Assembly (NCBI RefSeq): GCF_014518425.1
Contig: NZ_JACVCU010000004.1
Coordinates: 591,142-655,141, forward strand
Reading direction: 5' to 3'
DNA from: Terrabacter sp. MAHUQ-38
Lineage (GTDB): Bacteria; Actinomycetota; Actinomycetes; Actinomycetales; Dermatophilaceae
Length of the DNA stretch: 64,000 nt
In this document: one piece after another, positions 1 through 7,952 of the stretch
How the letters are laid out: the number at the start of each line of letters is the position of its first letter
Position numbering within the stretch: the stretch's first letter is position 1
Translations under genes and position numbers: made by a program
The notes under the pieces: generated by a model
Seen by the model: only the letters and a program-made list of their open reading frames with translations
What the model was told of the DNA's origin: nothing
The model's database searches: none

Positions 1-183
1 GCCGACCCCGACGAGTGCTTCGCGCGGCTGCGCGAGGTCGCGGACGGCATACGCGGGCGGCACGCCGGAGCGGAGTGGATCTCGGCAGGCATGAGCGGCG
101 ACCTCGAGGCCGGCCTGAGGCACGGGGCGACACACCTGCGTGTCGGTAGCGCAATCCTCGGATCACGCCCGTCACTTCTGTAA
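1..183 (+). CDS. YggS-family PLP-binding protein, C-terminal fragment
   Basis: Only the last 60 residues are inside the window; the start lies to the left. The fragment carries the family's C-terminal signature ISAGMSGDLEAGLRHGATH followed by LRVGSAILGSR, which in YggS/YlmE proteins contacts the phosphate of pyridoxal phosphate. These proteins are non-catalytic PLP carriers involved in vitamin B6 homeostasis. In actinobacteria the gene normally sits between ftsZ and sepF, which matches its position just upstream of sepF. The Ile in DGIRG uses the rare ATA codon because an octamer CGGCATAC overlaps it (45-52). Confidence 0.9.
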   Translation, partial: ADPDECFARLREVADGIRGRHAGAEWISAGMSGDLEAGLRHGATHLRVGSAILGSRPSLL

Positions 184-222
184 CGTCGTGAGCGACCGCA
201 ATCGAGCGTTTGGGAGTTGGCC

Positions 223-705
223 ATGGCAGGGGCACTGCGCAAGACGATGGTGTACCTCGGACTGAGTGAGGAGGACCAGCGTCATGACCGTTACGACGAC
301 TACGACGCCTACGACGAGTCCGACCGCTATGACGACGAGCCCGAGCACACCGCTGCCGTGACCCAGCTGCCCACCAGGCGTCCCGTCGCCGCCGTCGTCC
401 GCGACGTCGAGGTCGGCTCCCTCAACCGGATCACGACCATCCACCCGCGCACCTACAACGAGGCCAAGAACATCGGTGAGTGGTTCCGCGACCAGGTGCC
501 GGTCATCATGAACCTCAGCGACATGGACGACGCCGACGCCAAGCGCCTCGTCGACTTCGCCGCGGGCCTCGTCTTCGGCCTGCACGGCACGATCGAGCGG
601 GTGACCTCCAAGGTCTTCCTCCTGTCGCCGGCGCACGTCGAGATCTCGGCCGACGAGCCCGAGGCCCCGGCGGCCTCCACCCGCGGGTTCTTCAACCAGA
701 GCTGA
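223..705 (+). CDS. sepF: Cell division protein SepF
   Basis: A 160-residue protein of the SepF family, the membrane-tethering and bundling partner of FtsZ at the division septum. It starts with the typical amphipathic helix [18 protein letters not shown], followed by an acidic Asp/Tyr-rich linker (about residues 20-50) and then the SepF core with [20 protein letters not shown] and [20 protein letters not shown], where the small beta-alpha domain polymerises. The ATG at 223 is preferred because GGGAG lies six bases upstream; an in-frame TTG at 217 is too close to that site. Its place between yggS and yggT is the standard actinobacterial order. Confidence 0.96.
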   Translation: MAGALRKTMVYLGLSEEDQRHDRYDDYDAYDESDRYDDEPEHTAAVTQLPTRRPVAAVVRDVEVGSLNRITTIHPRTYNEAKNIGEWFRDQVPVIMNLSDMDDADAKRLVDFAAGLVFGLHGTIERVTSKVFLLSPAHVEISADEPEAPAASTRGFFNQS

Positions 706-773
706 CCGGGTCCGCGACACCGTTTCGTACCCCGGTTCACATCCACACGCCGACATCAGCCACACTGACGGAC

Positions 774-1058
774 ATGGATGCGTTCTGGACGATCTACGGG
801 GTGGTGGTCTTCACCTTCTTCATCGCCCTCATCGGTCGCTTCGTCATCGACTGGGTGCAGGTGCTGGCCCGGTCCTGGCGACCGAGCGGGGTCGTCCTGG
901 TCCTGGCCGAGGCTGTCTACACCGTGACCGACCCGCCGTTGCGTGCCCTGCGCAAGGTGATCCCGTCACCGAGCCTCGGCGGCGTACGACTCGACCTCAG
1001 CTTCCTCGTCCTGATGCTGCTGACCTCTCTCGCTCTCAACGTGCCGAGCTTCTTCTGA
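774..1058 (+). CDS. YggT family membrane protein
   Basis: A 94-residue protein with two hydrophobic segments, roughly residues 5-27 (IYGVVVFTFFIALIGRFVI) and 72-92 (LDLSFLVLMLLTSLALNV), separated by a loop containing TDPPLRALRKVIPSPSLGGV. The PLRxxRxxIP motif is diagnostic of the YggT/Ycf19 family. The function is not firmly known; the gene sits between sepF and divIVA in many Gram-positive bacteria, so a role near the division or polar growth machinery is inferred from context. The ATG at 774 is the first plausible start after sepF; no strong ribosome site is visible. Confidence 0.92.
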   Translation: MDAFWTIYGVVVFTFFIALIGRFVIDWVQVLARSWRPSGVVLVLAEAVYTVTDPPLRALRKVIPSPSLGGVRLDLSFLVLMLLTSLALNVPSFF

Positions 1059-1190
1059 CCGACCCGCGACAGCGGCGCACCGTGCTGGCGCGTGGCTGTC
1101 CTCACACGGATCGGTGAGCATGGCTTTGGTTCGTGACCGGAACGTTAGATACCGTTGACCCGAACCATTACGTCTGTATCGAGGTGACAC

Positions 1191-2471
1191 ATGGCGCTTA
1201 CGCCTGAACAGGTGCTCAACAAGCACTTCCAGACCACGCAGTTTCGTCGTGGCTACGAGGAGCGGGACGTTGACGACTTCCTGGACGAGATCGTGGCGGA
1301 GATGCGTTCGCTCATCGAGCAGCGTGACGACTACCTGAAGCAGCTCAACGACTGCCGCGCGAGCAAGAACCAGTCGGCCGTCCGTGCCGACGGCGCGACG
1401 GCGGCCATGCCGGCCGTCGCCCGCCCCGGCGACGACGCCAAGCTCGGCGGCCTCACGGCGAAGATCCAGGACGCCGAGCGGGCCTTCAAGGCGGCCACCG
1501 ACCGCGCCGCCAAGGCCAAGGCGGATGCCGAGAACGCCGAGCGCGCCGCCAAGGAGCGGGTCGAGCGCGCCAAGGCCGAGGCCGAGCGTGCCGAGGCGGC
1601 AGCCAAGGCCGCGGTCGACTCGAAGGCTCTCAACGACGCCCAGACCAAGCTCAACGGCCTCAACTCCCAGGTCGCCGACGCCGAGGCCAAGCTCAGCAAG
1701 GCGCAGGAGAACGCCCGTGCCGCCGAGGAGCGTGCGGCGAAGGCGCAGGCCGACGCCGAGGCCGCAGCCGCCAACGCGGCCCGCCAGCGCGAGGAGGCCG
1801 CCAACGCGGCTCGTCAGCGCGAGGAGGCCGCCAACGCGGCCCGCCAGCAGGAGGAGGCGGCCAGGGCCGCCCAGGCTGCTCCGGCCGCCGCAGCGCCGGC
1901 CACGGCCGCCGCAGCATCCGGCAACCTCGACGCTGCCGGGGTCATCGCGCTCGCGCAGCGGCTCCACGACGAGCACGTCGCAGCCGGCGAGACGCGTCGC
2001 AACGAGCTGATCTCCGAGGCCGAGAACCGTCACCGCGACCTGATCGCCGCGGCTCAGGCCCGTCACGACGAGCTCGTCAACACCGGCCAGGCCCGCCACG
2101 ACGAGGCGACCCAGCAGGCTGAGCAGATCTCGGCGGCCGCAGCCGCCCAGCGCGACCAGATGATCGCCGAGGCCACCGGCCAGCGCGACCAGATGATCGC
2201 CGAGGCCAGTGCCAAGCGTGACGAGCTGTTGACCGAGGCCCGCGAGCGCGCCACCGGCATGGTGGCGGAGGCGCAGCAGAAGAAGGCGGCGCTGCTCGAG
2301 GAGCTCGACAAGCAGAAGGGTCTGCTCGACCGCAAGATCGCCGAGCTGCGCGGCTTCGAGAAGAACTACCGCACCAACCTCAAGTCCTACATCGAGGGCC
2401 AGCTGCACGACCTCGACTCGAGCGTCCAGGAGCCGGCCCACGCCGGCGCCGGAGACGGCAACCAGGGCTGA
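1191..2471 (+). CDS. divIVA: DivIVA/Wag31 polar growth protein with expanded coiled coil
   Basis: A 426-residue protein. Its N-terminal domain (about 1-60, MALTPEQVLNKHFQTTQFRR then GYEERDVDDFLDEIVAEM) is the membrane-curvature-sensing DivIVA domain that marks poles and septa and directs peptidoglycan synthesis. The rest is almost entirely coiled coil, very rich in Ala, Glu, Arg and Lys. It includes three tandem copies of a 10-residue unit AANAARQREE (nucleotides 1767-1856) and later QRDQMIAEA repeats. At 426 aa it is longer than Mycobacterium Wag31 (about 260 aa), the extra length being coiled coil. The ATG at 1191 has GAGGTGA just upstream. It is probably its own transcription unit, closed by the terminator at 2492. 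Confidence 0.95.
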   Translation: MALTPEQVLNKHFQTTQFRRGYEERDVDDFLDEIVAEMRSLIEQRDDYLKQLNDCRASKNQSAVRADGATAAMPAVARPGDDAKLGGLTAKIQDAERAFKAATDRAAKAKADAENAERAAKERVERAKAEAERAEAAAKAAVDSKALNDAQTKLNGLNSQVADAEAKLSKAQENARAAEERAAKAQADAEAAAANAARQREEAANAARQREEAANAARQQEEAARAAQAAPAAAAPATAAAASGNLDAAGVIALAQRLHDEHVAAGETRRNELISEAENRHRDLIAAAQARHDELVNTGQARHDEATQQAEQISAAAAAQRDQMIAEATGQRDQMIAEASAKRDELLTEARERATGMVAEAQQKKAALLEELDKQKGLLDRKIAELRGFEKNYRTNLKSYIEGQLHDLDSSVQEPAHAGAGDGNQG

Positions 2472-2491
2472 GGCCCACCTCGAACAGACGC

Positions 2492-2530
2492 ACGCAGGCC
2501 GTCCGGGAAACCCTCCCGGGCGGCCTGCGT
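2492..2530 (+). terminator. Intrinsic terminator after divIVA
   Basis: A ten-base arm ACGCAGGCCG (2492-2501) pairs perfectly with CGGCCTGCGT (2521-2530). The stem continues inward as CCGGG/CCCGG around the loop AAACCCT. A short TGTAT follows. Typical of high-GC terminators with little or no U-tract. Confidence 0.85.
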
Positions 2531-2647
2531 TGTATCGAGGAGCGAACAGTTCGCCCGGGTATGCGTTTCCTGTTTGTGCCCGACCCGTGCGGGGCTTATT
2601 GTCAGCCCCACTTGTCAGCGTCGACGGCGTGAGCGACGGAGGATCTG

Positions 2648-3754
2648 ATGGCGGCGAAGAAGACGACGGCAGCGGCGAGCACCGCGGCCAGGCGGTCCAC
2701 CGCGAGCAGGACGACCGCGGCGAAGAAGGCGACGCCCGCGAAGGCGGGCGCGACGAGGCGCACCTCCACACCGGCAGCAAAGCCCGCTGCGAAGTCCGTC
2801 GCGAAGGCGGCAACGGCGAGATCGGGTATGAAGGCCACTACGACGAAGGCAGCGGTGAAGAAGGCCGGCGTCAAGAAGGCTGCCCCGTCGACGGCGAAGA
2901 AGGCTACGACGAAGACGACCGCCGCGAAGAAGACGTCAGTGGCAAAGAAGGCAGCGAAGAAGACGCCGGTCGCGGAAAAGGCCGCGCCGGTAAAGAAGGC
3001 CCAGGCGAAGAAGGCGCCGGCGAAAAAGGTCGCCAGCAAGGCCCCGGCGAAGAAGGTCGCCAGCAAGACCCCGGCGAAGAAGGTCGCCAGCAAGACCCTG
3101 GCGAAGAAGGTCGCCAGCAAGGCCCCGGCGAAGAAGGTCGCCAGCAAGGCCCCGGCGAAGCAGACCGCCACCAAGGCCCCGGCGAAGCAGACCGCCACCA
3201 AGAAGACCACCCCGACCTCCCCACGAACCAAGAAGGCAGCCGTGACGACGAGTTCCACCGCAGGACCGCGCCAGAGCGCGAAGAAGGCCGCCACGAAGAC
3301 TGCTTCGGCCGGCGGTAGCCGGAAGGCGACCGCCACGAAGACGACTGCCGGCACCATCGCCGGGCGCCTCAGGGTCAAGGACGACGAGAGCCCTTGGAGC
3401 GAGGAGGAGATCGGCGAGGTGCGCGAGGTCCTGCTCGAGGAGATCGAGCAGCACCGGGTCGAGCTCAAGCTCGCCGAGGACGAGCTCGACGACCTGCTGC
3501 GCGCGTCGGGCGACGGCTCGGGTGACGACCAGGCCGACGCCGGTGCGAAGACGGCCGAGCGCGAGCACGAGATCTCTGTGGCGGCCAACGCTCGGGCCAG
3601 CCTGCGTCAGGCCGAGCACGCCCTCGAGCAGCTCGACGCGGGAACCTACGGCATCTGCGAGAACTGCGGCAACCCGATCGGCAAGCTTCGACTTCAGGCC
3701 CGTCCTCGTGCGACCCTGTGCATGACATGCCAGGAGAAGCAAGACCGCCACTGA
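2648..3754 (+). CDS. TraR/DksA-type zinc-finger protein with long Lys/Ala H1-like N-terminal tail
   Basis: 368 residues in two parts. Residues 1 to about 240 are low-complexity Lys/Ala/Thr/Pro sequence with at least five copies of the nine-residue unit KKVASKAPA and two variants KQTATKAPA, resembling histone-H1-like nucleoid proteins. Residues about 250-368 form a DksA/TraR domain: a helical pair (EEEIGEVREVLLEEIEQHR) and a C4 zinc finger with Cys337, Cys340, Cys358 and Cys361. DksA-like proteins bind in the RNA polymerase secondary channel; the basic tail may bind DNA or RNA, which is an inference. The ATG at 2648 has GGAGGA six bases upstream. The gene overlaps no neighbour but lies close to lspA. 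Confidence 0.88.
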   Translation: MAAKKTTAAASTAARRSTASRTTAAKKATPAKAGATRRTSTPAAKPAAKSVAKAATARSGMKATTTKAAVKKAGVKKAAPSTAKKATTKTTAAKKTSVAKKAAKKTPVAEKAAPVKKAQAKKAPAKKVASKAPAKKVASKTPAKKVASKTLAKKVASKAPAKKVASKAPAKQTATKAPAKQTATKKTTPTSPRTKKAAVTTSSTAGPRQSAKKAATKTASAGGSRKATATKTTAGTIAGRLRVKDDESPWSEEEIGEVREVLLEEIEQHRVELKLAEDELDDLLRASGDGSGDDQADAGAKTAEREHEISVAANARASLRQAEHALEQLDAGTYGICENCGNPIGKLRLQARPRATLCMTCQEKQDRH

Positions 3755-3816
3755 CGCCCAGCCACGCCACGTCGACGCCCCGAGCGGGCGTCGACGGCGT
3801 GTCCACCCCGGAGACC

Positions 3817-4434
3817 GTGAGCTCGACAACCGCAGACGACAGCCGCCCGACGCCAGCCCGGCGCAAGCGGTTGTTCGTCGTGCTCGGAGTCGTCGCCGTC
3901 CTCGCCTACCTCAGCGACCAGCTGTCCAAGCTGGTCGCGCTCGACGTCCTCGCGGACGGGGAGCCACGCCCCTTCGTCGGGGAGTTCATCCGTTTCAAGC
4001 TCATCGGCAACCCCGGTGCGGCCCTGTCGCTCGGTGCGAGCAACACGTGGGTCATGACCGGCATCGCGCTCGCGGTGCTCGTCGCGATCATCGTCGTGGC
4101 CCGGCAGCTCGGCTCGCGCGCGTGGGCCGTCGCCCTCGGGCTTCTGCTCGGGAGCGCGGTCGGCAACATCACCGACCGCTTCGTGAGACCGCCGGGCGGT
4201 GGCCAGGGCCACGTCGTCGACTTCATCGACTACAACCACTGGTTCATCGGAAATGTCGCCGACATCTGGATCGTGTCGGCGGCCGGCCTCATCGTCGTGC
4301 TGGCGATGCTCGGAATCGGGGTCGACGGCGGCCGTGAGCACCGCCCGACGACGGAGTCGACCGGAGAGTCTGCGTCCAGCGAGGGTGCTCGCCGACCCGA
4401 CTCCCGAGGTGGGGCCGGAGGCGATGATGCCTGA
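3817..4434 (+). CDS. lspA: Lipoprotein signal peptidase (signal peptidase II)
   Basis: An integral membrane aspartic protease that removes the signal peptide of diacylglyceryl-modified prolipoproteins. Four hydrophobic segments are visible, starting with [20 protein letters not shown]. The catalytic motifs are present: GNITDR and, further on, GNVADIW, each supplying one catalytic Asp, plus the conserved GNPGAALSL and [12 protein letters not shown] segments. The start is uncertain: GTG 3817 has GGAG four bases before it, GTG 3799 is an alternative, and an ATG at 3718 would overlap the preceding gene. The C-terminus overlaps the start of the next gene by 8 bases, so the two are probably translationally coupled. 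Confidence 0.9.
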   Translation: MSSTTADDSRPTPARRKRLFVVLGVVAVLAYLSDQLSKLVALDVLADGEPRPFVGEFIRFKLIGNPGAALSLGASNTWVMTGIALAVLVAIIVVARQLGSRAWAVALGLLLGSAVGNITDRFVRPPGGGQGHVVDFIDYNHWFIGNVADIWIVSAAGLIVVLAMLGIGVDGGREHRPTTESTGESASSEGARRPDSRGGAGGDDA

Positions 4435-5359
4435 CGTGCGCACCGTCCTGGTCCCCGACGGCCTGGAGGGCGAGCGCGTCGACGCCGGCGTGGCCCGCCT
4501 GTTCGGGGTCTCACGCACCAAGGCCGCCGACCTCGCCGCCGATGGGCACGTCGTCCTCGACGGCAAGGCCGTCGCGAAGTCCGAACGGCTGTCGGCCGGT
4601 TCGATGCTCGAGGTGTCGCTGCCGCGCGCTGAGGACAGCCCCAGCCTCGCCGTCATCGCCCAGCCCGTGCCGGGAATGACGATCATCCACGACGACGACG
4701 ACATCGTCGTGGTGGACAAGCCGGTCGGCGTCGCGGCCCACCCGAGTGTCGGCTGGTCCGGGCCCGACGTCGTCGGTGGCCTCGCCGCCGCCGGCTACCG
4801 CATCTCGACGTCCGGTGCGCCGGAGCGCCAAGGCGTCGTCAGCCGCCTCGACGTGGGCACGTCGGGCCTCATGGTCGTCGCGAAGAGCGAGTACGCGTAC
4901 TCGCGCCTCAAGCACGCCTTCCGCAGCCGCACCGTCGACAAGACCTACCACGCGCTCGTCCAGGGCCTGCCCGACCCGGTGGTCGGCACCATCGAGGCCC
5001 CGATCGGCCGGCACCCCGGCCACGACTACAAGTTCGCGGTCATGAAGAGCGGCAAGCCGTCGGTGACGCACTACGAGGTCATCGAGGCGTTCCGGCACGC
5101 GAGCCTGCTCGACATCCACCTCGAGACCGGGCGCACCCACCAGATCCGCGTGCACTTCGCGGCGCTGCACCACCCGTGCTGCGGTGACCCGACCTACGGC
5201 GCCGACCCGAAGCTGGCCGCGCGCCTCAGGCTCGACCGGCAGTGGCTGCACGCCGTCGGTCTCGGGTTCGAGCACCCGGGCACGGGGGAGTACGTCCACT
5301 TCGAGAGCCCGTACCCCGAGGACCTCCAGCGCGCGCTGGACATCGTCGCGACCTTCTGA
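4427..5359 (+). CDS. RluD-type 23S rRNA pseudouridine synthase
   Basis: 310 residues. An N-terminal S4 RNA-binding domain (about 1-70, [20 protein letters not shown]) is followed by the RluA-family catalytic domain. The active-site loop is [19 protein letters not shown] with the catalytic Asp in RLD; other family blocks are [14 protein letters not shown] and [17 protein letters not shown]. RluD-type enzymes modify helix 69 of 23S rRNA; the exact target here is inferred from family membership. The ATG at 4427 is favoured over the ATG at 4424 because GGAGG lies five bases upstream. The lspA-rluD pairing is common in Gram-positive bacteria. Confidence 0.93.
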   Translation: MPDVRTVLVPDGLEGERVDAGVARLFGVSRTKAADLAADGHVVLDGKAVAKSERLSAGSMLEVSLPRAEDSPSLAVIAQPVPGMTIIHDDDDIVVVDKPVGVAAHPSVGWSGPDVVGGLAAAGYRISTSGAPERQGVVSRLDVGTSGLMVVAKSEYAYSRLKHAFRSRTVDKTYHALVQGLPDPVVGTIEAPIGRHPGHDYKFAVMKSGKPSVTHYEVIEAFRHASLLDIHLETGRTHQIRVHFAALHHPCCGDPTYGADPKLAARLRLDRQWLHAVGLGFEHPGTGEYVHFESPYPEDLQRALDIVATF

Positions 5360-5416
5360 CCCTCACCCTCGACTCGAAGGTGAAGGTCGGAAGGGCGGCC
5401 TGAGTATGCCGCCGTT

Positions 5417-5434
5417 CGGCGCGTCCGCGCGCCG
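5417..5434. terminator. Possible terminator between convergent genes
   Basis: CGGCGCG and CGCGCCG form a seven-base stem around TCCG, in the 125-base gap between the convergent rluD-type gene and the minus-strand membrane protein. No U-tract. Weak evidence. The same gap holds one GTATGCCG octamer at 5404-5411. Confidence 0.35.
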
Positions 5435-5484
5435 GCGCGGTGTCCCCGCCGCAGCCTGCGACGAACGTCCGTGATCGGGTCGCG

Positions 5485-6240
5485 TCAGGGACGTGCGCGG
5501 TCGGGATCGGCCGTGAAGCCCACCGGGGCGACGCGTTCGGTGTCGCCGAGGCGGTTGGCCAGGTCGGCGAGCGGCTCTGGCGTACCTCGGGAGCGGAGAC
5601 GTCGACCCAGCACGAGACCGAGGCCGAGGGCCAGCACGGCCGCGGTGGTCGTGCCCCACCAGGGGACGCCGGTCGTGGCGGGTGCGCCGGCCGCATCGCC
5701 GGTCGTACGCGTACCGGTGGCGGCTTCGGCTGGCGCCGCGTCGGGCGGGAACGCCGGCGCGGACGCCTCGGGCGAAGCGGCGCCGGCCGGCTTGTCACCC
5801 AGGACGCCCAACGCCCTGAGCGTGGACATGAGGAGCGCACGGTCACGCGGACGGTGGCGCACCGACTCCACGTTGAACAGGCCGGAGTCAGTCCCCGAGT
5901 CCATGGCCGTCTCGACCCACACGTCGTCGCCGTCGATGATGACGGCGTCGACCCGCCACGGGGTGACGTCGTGGATCATCCAGGTGAGCCGGATCTGGGT
6001 GGCCATGAACGAGGCCGGCGAGGTCCGGTCACCTGTCGGGGGCGTGTAGACGTCGAGGGCCTTCTCGAGGTCGGCGTAGGCGGTGCTGCCCGTGAGGGCG
6101 CCGGCCGCGCGGGACCCGTCGTAGTTGACGACGAGGACCGACGTCGGTCCACCGGCGGAGGCCGGTGGGGCGGCGAGGACGAGCAGCGCCATGGCGAGAG
6201 GGGTGGCGAGGGCGGTGGCGAGGGCGGCGAGTCTGCGCAT
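5485..6240 (-). CDS. Exported, membrane-anchored protein of unknown function
   Basis: 251 residues. A signal peptide is clear (MRRLAALATALATPLAMALL, cleavage probably after PPASAG, about residue 30). An extracytoplasmic domain of about 110 residues follows (TSVLVVNYDGSRAAGALTGS; LTWMIHDVTPWRVDAVIIDG), then an Ala/Pro/Thr-rich linker. A transmembrane helix lies near residues 195-215 (GTTTAAVLALGLGLVLG), with a short basic cytoplasmic tail. I do not recognise a named family. It lies 81 bases downstream of the anti-sigma-like gene and may be part of the same signalling unit, for example as an accessory or target protein. Confidence 0.75.
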   Translation of the reverse strand: MRRLAALATALATPLAMALLVLAAPPASAGGPTSVLVVNYDGSRAAGALTGSTAYADLEKALDVYTPPTGDRTSPASFMATQIRLTWMIHDVTPWRVDAVIIDGDDVWVETAMDSGTDSGLFNVESVRHRPRDRALLMSTLRALGVLGDKPAGAASPEASAPAFPPDAAPAEAATGTRTTGDAAGAPATTGVPWWGTTTAAVLALGLGLVLGRRLRSRGTPEPLADLANRLGDTERVAPVGFTADPDRARP

Positions 6241-6321
6241 GTTCTCCTCCTGGGGGCAGTGGGTCGACAGGACGTCAACACCGCCGGGTCGCGAGAGGTT
6301 CTCCGGGGCGACCTGCGCGAG

Positions 6322-7143
6322 TCACCGGGCGCTCTCGGCGACCCGGAGGGCGTCGTTCAGCGTGGCCGGGCCCTCGAGCCGGTAGGTCACCTCGCCCGCG
6401 GCGGACGGGACGACCCAGACAAGGGTCGGTCCGGCGAGGCGCGGCGGCTCGGCGCGCGCGCGGCCGTCCCGGTCGACCCACTCGATGAGGTGGGGTGAAC
6501 CGAGCCACACGGCGTCGTGCTCGGCCACCCGGGTGGGGGTGACGGCCTCCCACACGCTCTTGAGGTACCCCCACGACAACGAGCCGACGAAGACGTCCAG
6601 ACGTGTCGTCCCGGAGGTCGAGTCCCACCTCAACAGGGCGACCCGGTTCTCGTGCGCCACGACGACGGACGAGGGTGGACCGAGCGACGCGGGTGTCTCG
6701 ATGTCGGCGCCGATGAGCTGCTCGGCCCGTCGGAGGGAGACCGCGGGGCCGGTCGGTGCCTGCGTCGTCGATCCCGGACCGCTCGGCGTGGTGGCGGGTG
6801 GGCTGCTCGGCGACGGCACCTCGCGCACGACGACACCCCCGATGCGCAGCAGCTCGAGCACCGCGGCTCGTACCGGCGGGATCAGGGCCAGCACGAGCAC
6901 GACGGCCGCGGCGATCGCCCAGCCGAGCCGACGAGGAGTCGGTCGCGCCTGGCGCGTCACCGGCAGCGCGACCGGTGCGACCGGTTCGGCCGGTTCGGCC
7001 GGTTCGGCCGGTTCGGTCCGTGCGTCGGCGAGCGGCTCCAGGCGGGCGAGCACGAGGGCGGCGAGGTCGTCACGTGGCGGGTCGGTGACCAGCGCGCGGC
7101 CCAGGGCGACGAGCTCGTCCTCGAGGTCGAAGCGGTCAGGCAT
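6322..7143 (-). CDS. Membrane protein in anti-sigma position
   Basis: 273 residues. The cytoplasmic N-terminal part (1 to about 70) has a short helical region and an EPAEPAEPAEP repeat encoded by nine-base tandem repeats at 6979-7019. One transmembrane segment follows (about 75-95, LGWAIAAAVVLVLALIPPV). The outer part of about 170 residues begins with a Pro/Ser/Thr linker. The start overlaps the end of the ECF sigma factor gene by eight bases, the usual arrangement for a sigma factor and its anti-sigma partner. No zinc-binding HxxxCxxC motif is visible, so the anti-sigma role rests on context and topology, not on a recognised domain. Confidence 0.7.
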   Translation of the reverse strand: MPDRFDLEDELVALGRALVTDPPRDDLAALVLARLEPLADARTEPAEPAEPAEPVAPVALPVTRQARPTPRRLGWAIAAAVVLVLALIPPVRAAVLELLRIGGVVVREVPSPSSPPATTPSGPGSTTQAPTGPAVSLRRAEQLIGADIETPASLGPPSSVVVAHENRVALLRWDSTSGTTRLDVFVGSLSWGYLKSVWEAVTPTRVAEHDAVWLGSPHLIEWVDRDGRARAEPPRLAGPTLVWVVPSAAGEVTYRLEGPATLNDALRVAESAR

Positions 7144-7705
7144 CGGCCATCACCTCCCGCAGCGACGCGAGCGCCCGGTGCAGCCGGGACTTCACGGTGC
7201 CGGCGGGCACCCCGAGCGTGTCGGCCGTCTCGGCCTCGGACAGCTCGAGCAGGTAGCGGCACGTGACGACGTCACGCAGGTCGTCGGGCAGTGTCTCGAC
7301 TGCGTCGAGCAGACCCGTCCGGCGAGCCGCGGTGACAACCGCCTCGGCGGGGTCGTCGACCGTGCGGGTGACCACGTCCTCGGTGGCGACCCGCAGCTCG
7401 CGCAGCGCCCGCCTCGAGCGGCCGCGCTGGAGGTTACGCGTCTCGTTGACGACGATCCGGAGCAGCCAGGGCCGGAAGCCCGCGCCATCACGGAACCGCG
7501 GCAACGCCTCGTACGCCTTCACGAACGCCTCCTGCACCACGTCGTCGGCCTCGCTGCCCGCCCCGGACAGCACGGCGAGCCGCTTGGCGATCGGGGCGTG
7601 GAGCATCACGAGCTCCGCGTATGCCGCCGGCTCCCCGGCGCGCACGCGGGCCAGTGCCGCTGCCTCCTCGGCAGCCTGCTCGCGCCTGTCGATCTCTTCC
7701 TCCAC
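7136..7705 (-). CDS. ECF-type RNA polymerase sigma factor
   Basis: 189 residues with the two ECF regions. Region 2 (about 25-95) includes GSEADDVVQEAFVKAYEALP and FRPWLLRIVVNETRN. Region 4 (about 130-185) has LPDDLRDVVTCRYLLELSEA followed by the helix-turn-helix TADTLGVPAGTVKSRLHRAL that reads the -35 element. The start is a GTG with a weak GAAG upstream; the coding strand runs leftward, away from dnaE. It is probably cotranscribed with the overlapping membrane protein. The signal sensed is not evident. A GTATGCCG octamer (7619-7626) overlaps its Ala-Tyr codons. Confidence 0.9.
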   Translation of the reverse strand: MEEEIDRREQAAEEAAALARVRAGEPAAYAELVMLHAPIAKRLAVLSGAGSEADDVVQEAFVKAYEALPRFRDGAGFRPWLLRIVVNETRNLQRGRSRRALRELRVATEDVVTRTVDDPAEAVVTAARRTGLLDAVETLPDDLRDVVTCRYLLELSEAETADTLGVPAGTVKSRLHRALASLREVMADA

Positions 7706-7938
7706 CTTCGTGCGGACCCGACGACCGGGCTACCACCTGCCATGGTGCCGCCCCGGCGAACCCACTACACCGCGGCGCGCGGATCGGTTCGCGCGGACCG
7801 GCGAGACGGCATCCGACCCCGGCATGACACGCGCACGAGAGCGGGCACGAGACCGGGCACACGACCGGGTACGACACCGGGCAGGACGCCGCGCACGACA
7901 CCCGCCACGACACGTCGGGGAGTGTCCGCGGCGAGGCT

Positions 7939-7944
7939 TAGACT
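7939..7944 (+). promoter_or_regulatory. -10 element of a leaderless dnaE promoter
   Basis: TAGACT ends eight bases before the dnaE ATG and no ribosome site is present. That spacing places the transcription start at or next to the start codon. The same layout recurs at five other genes in the window. Confidence 0.65.
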
Positions 7945-7952
7945 CATCCACG

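Noticed and set aside
3718..3816. Longer LspA starting at ATG 3718
   Set aside because: It would overlap the zinc-finger gene by 37 bases and add an unusual hydrophilic head; later GTG codons are closer to a ribosome site.
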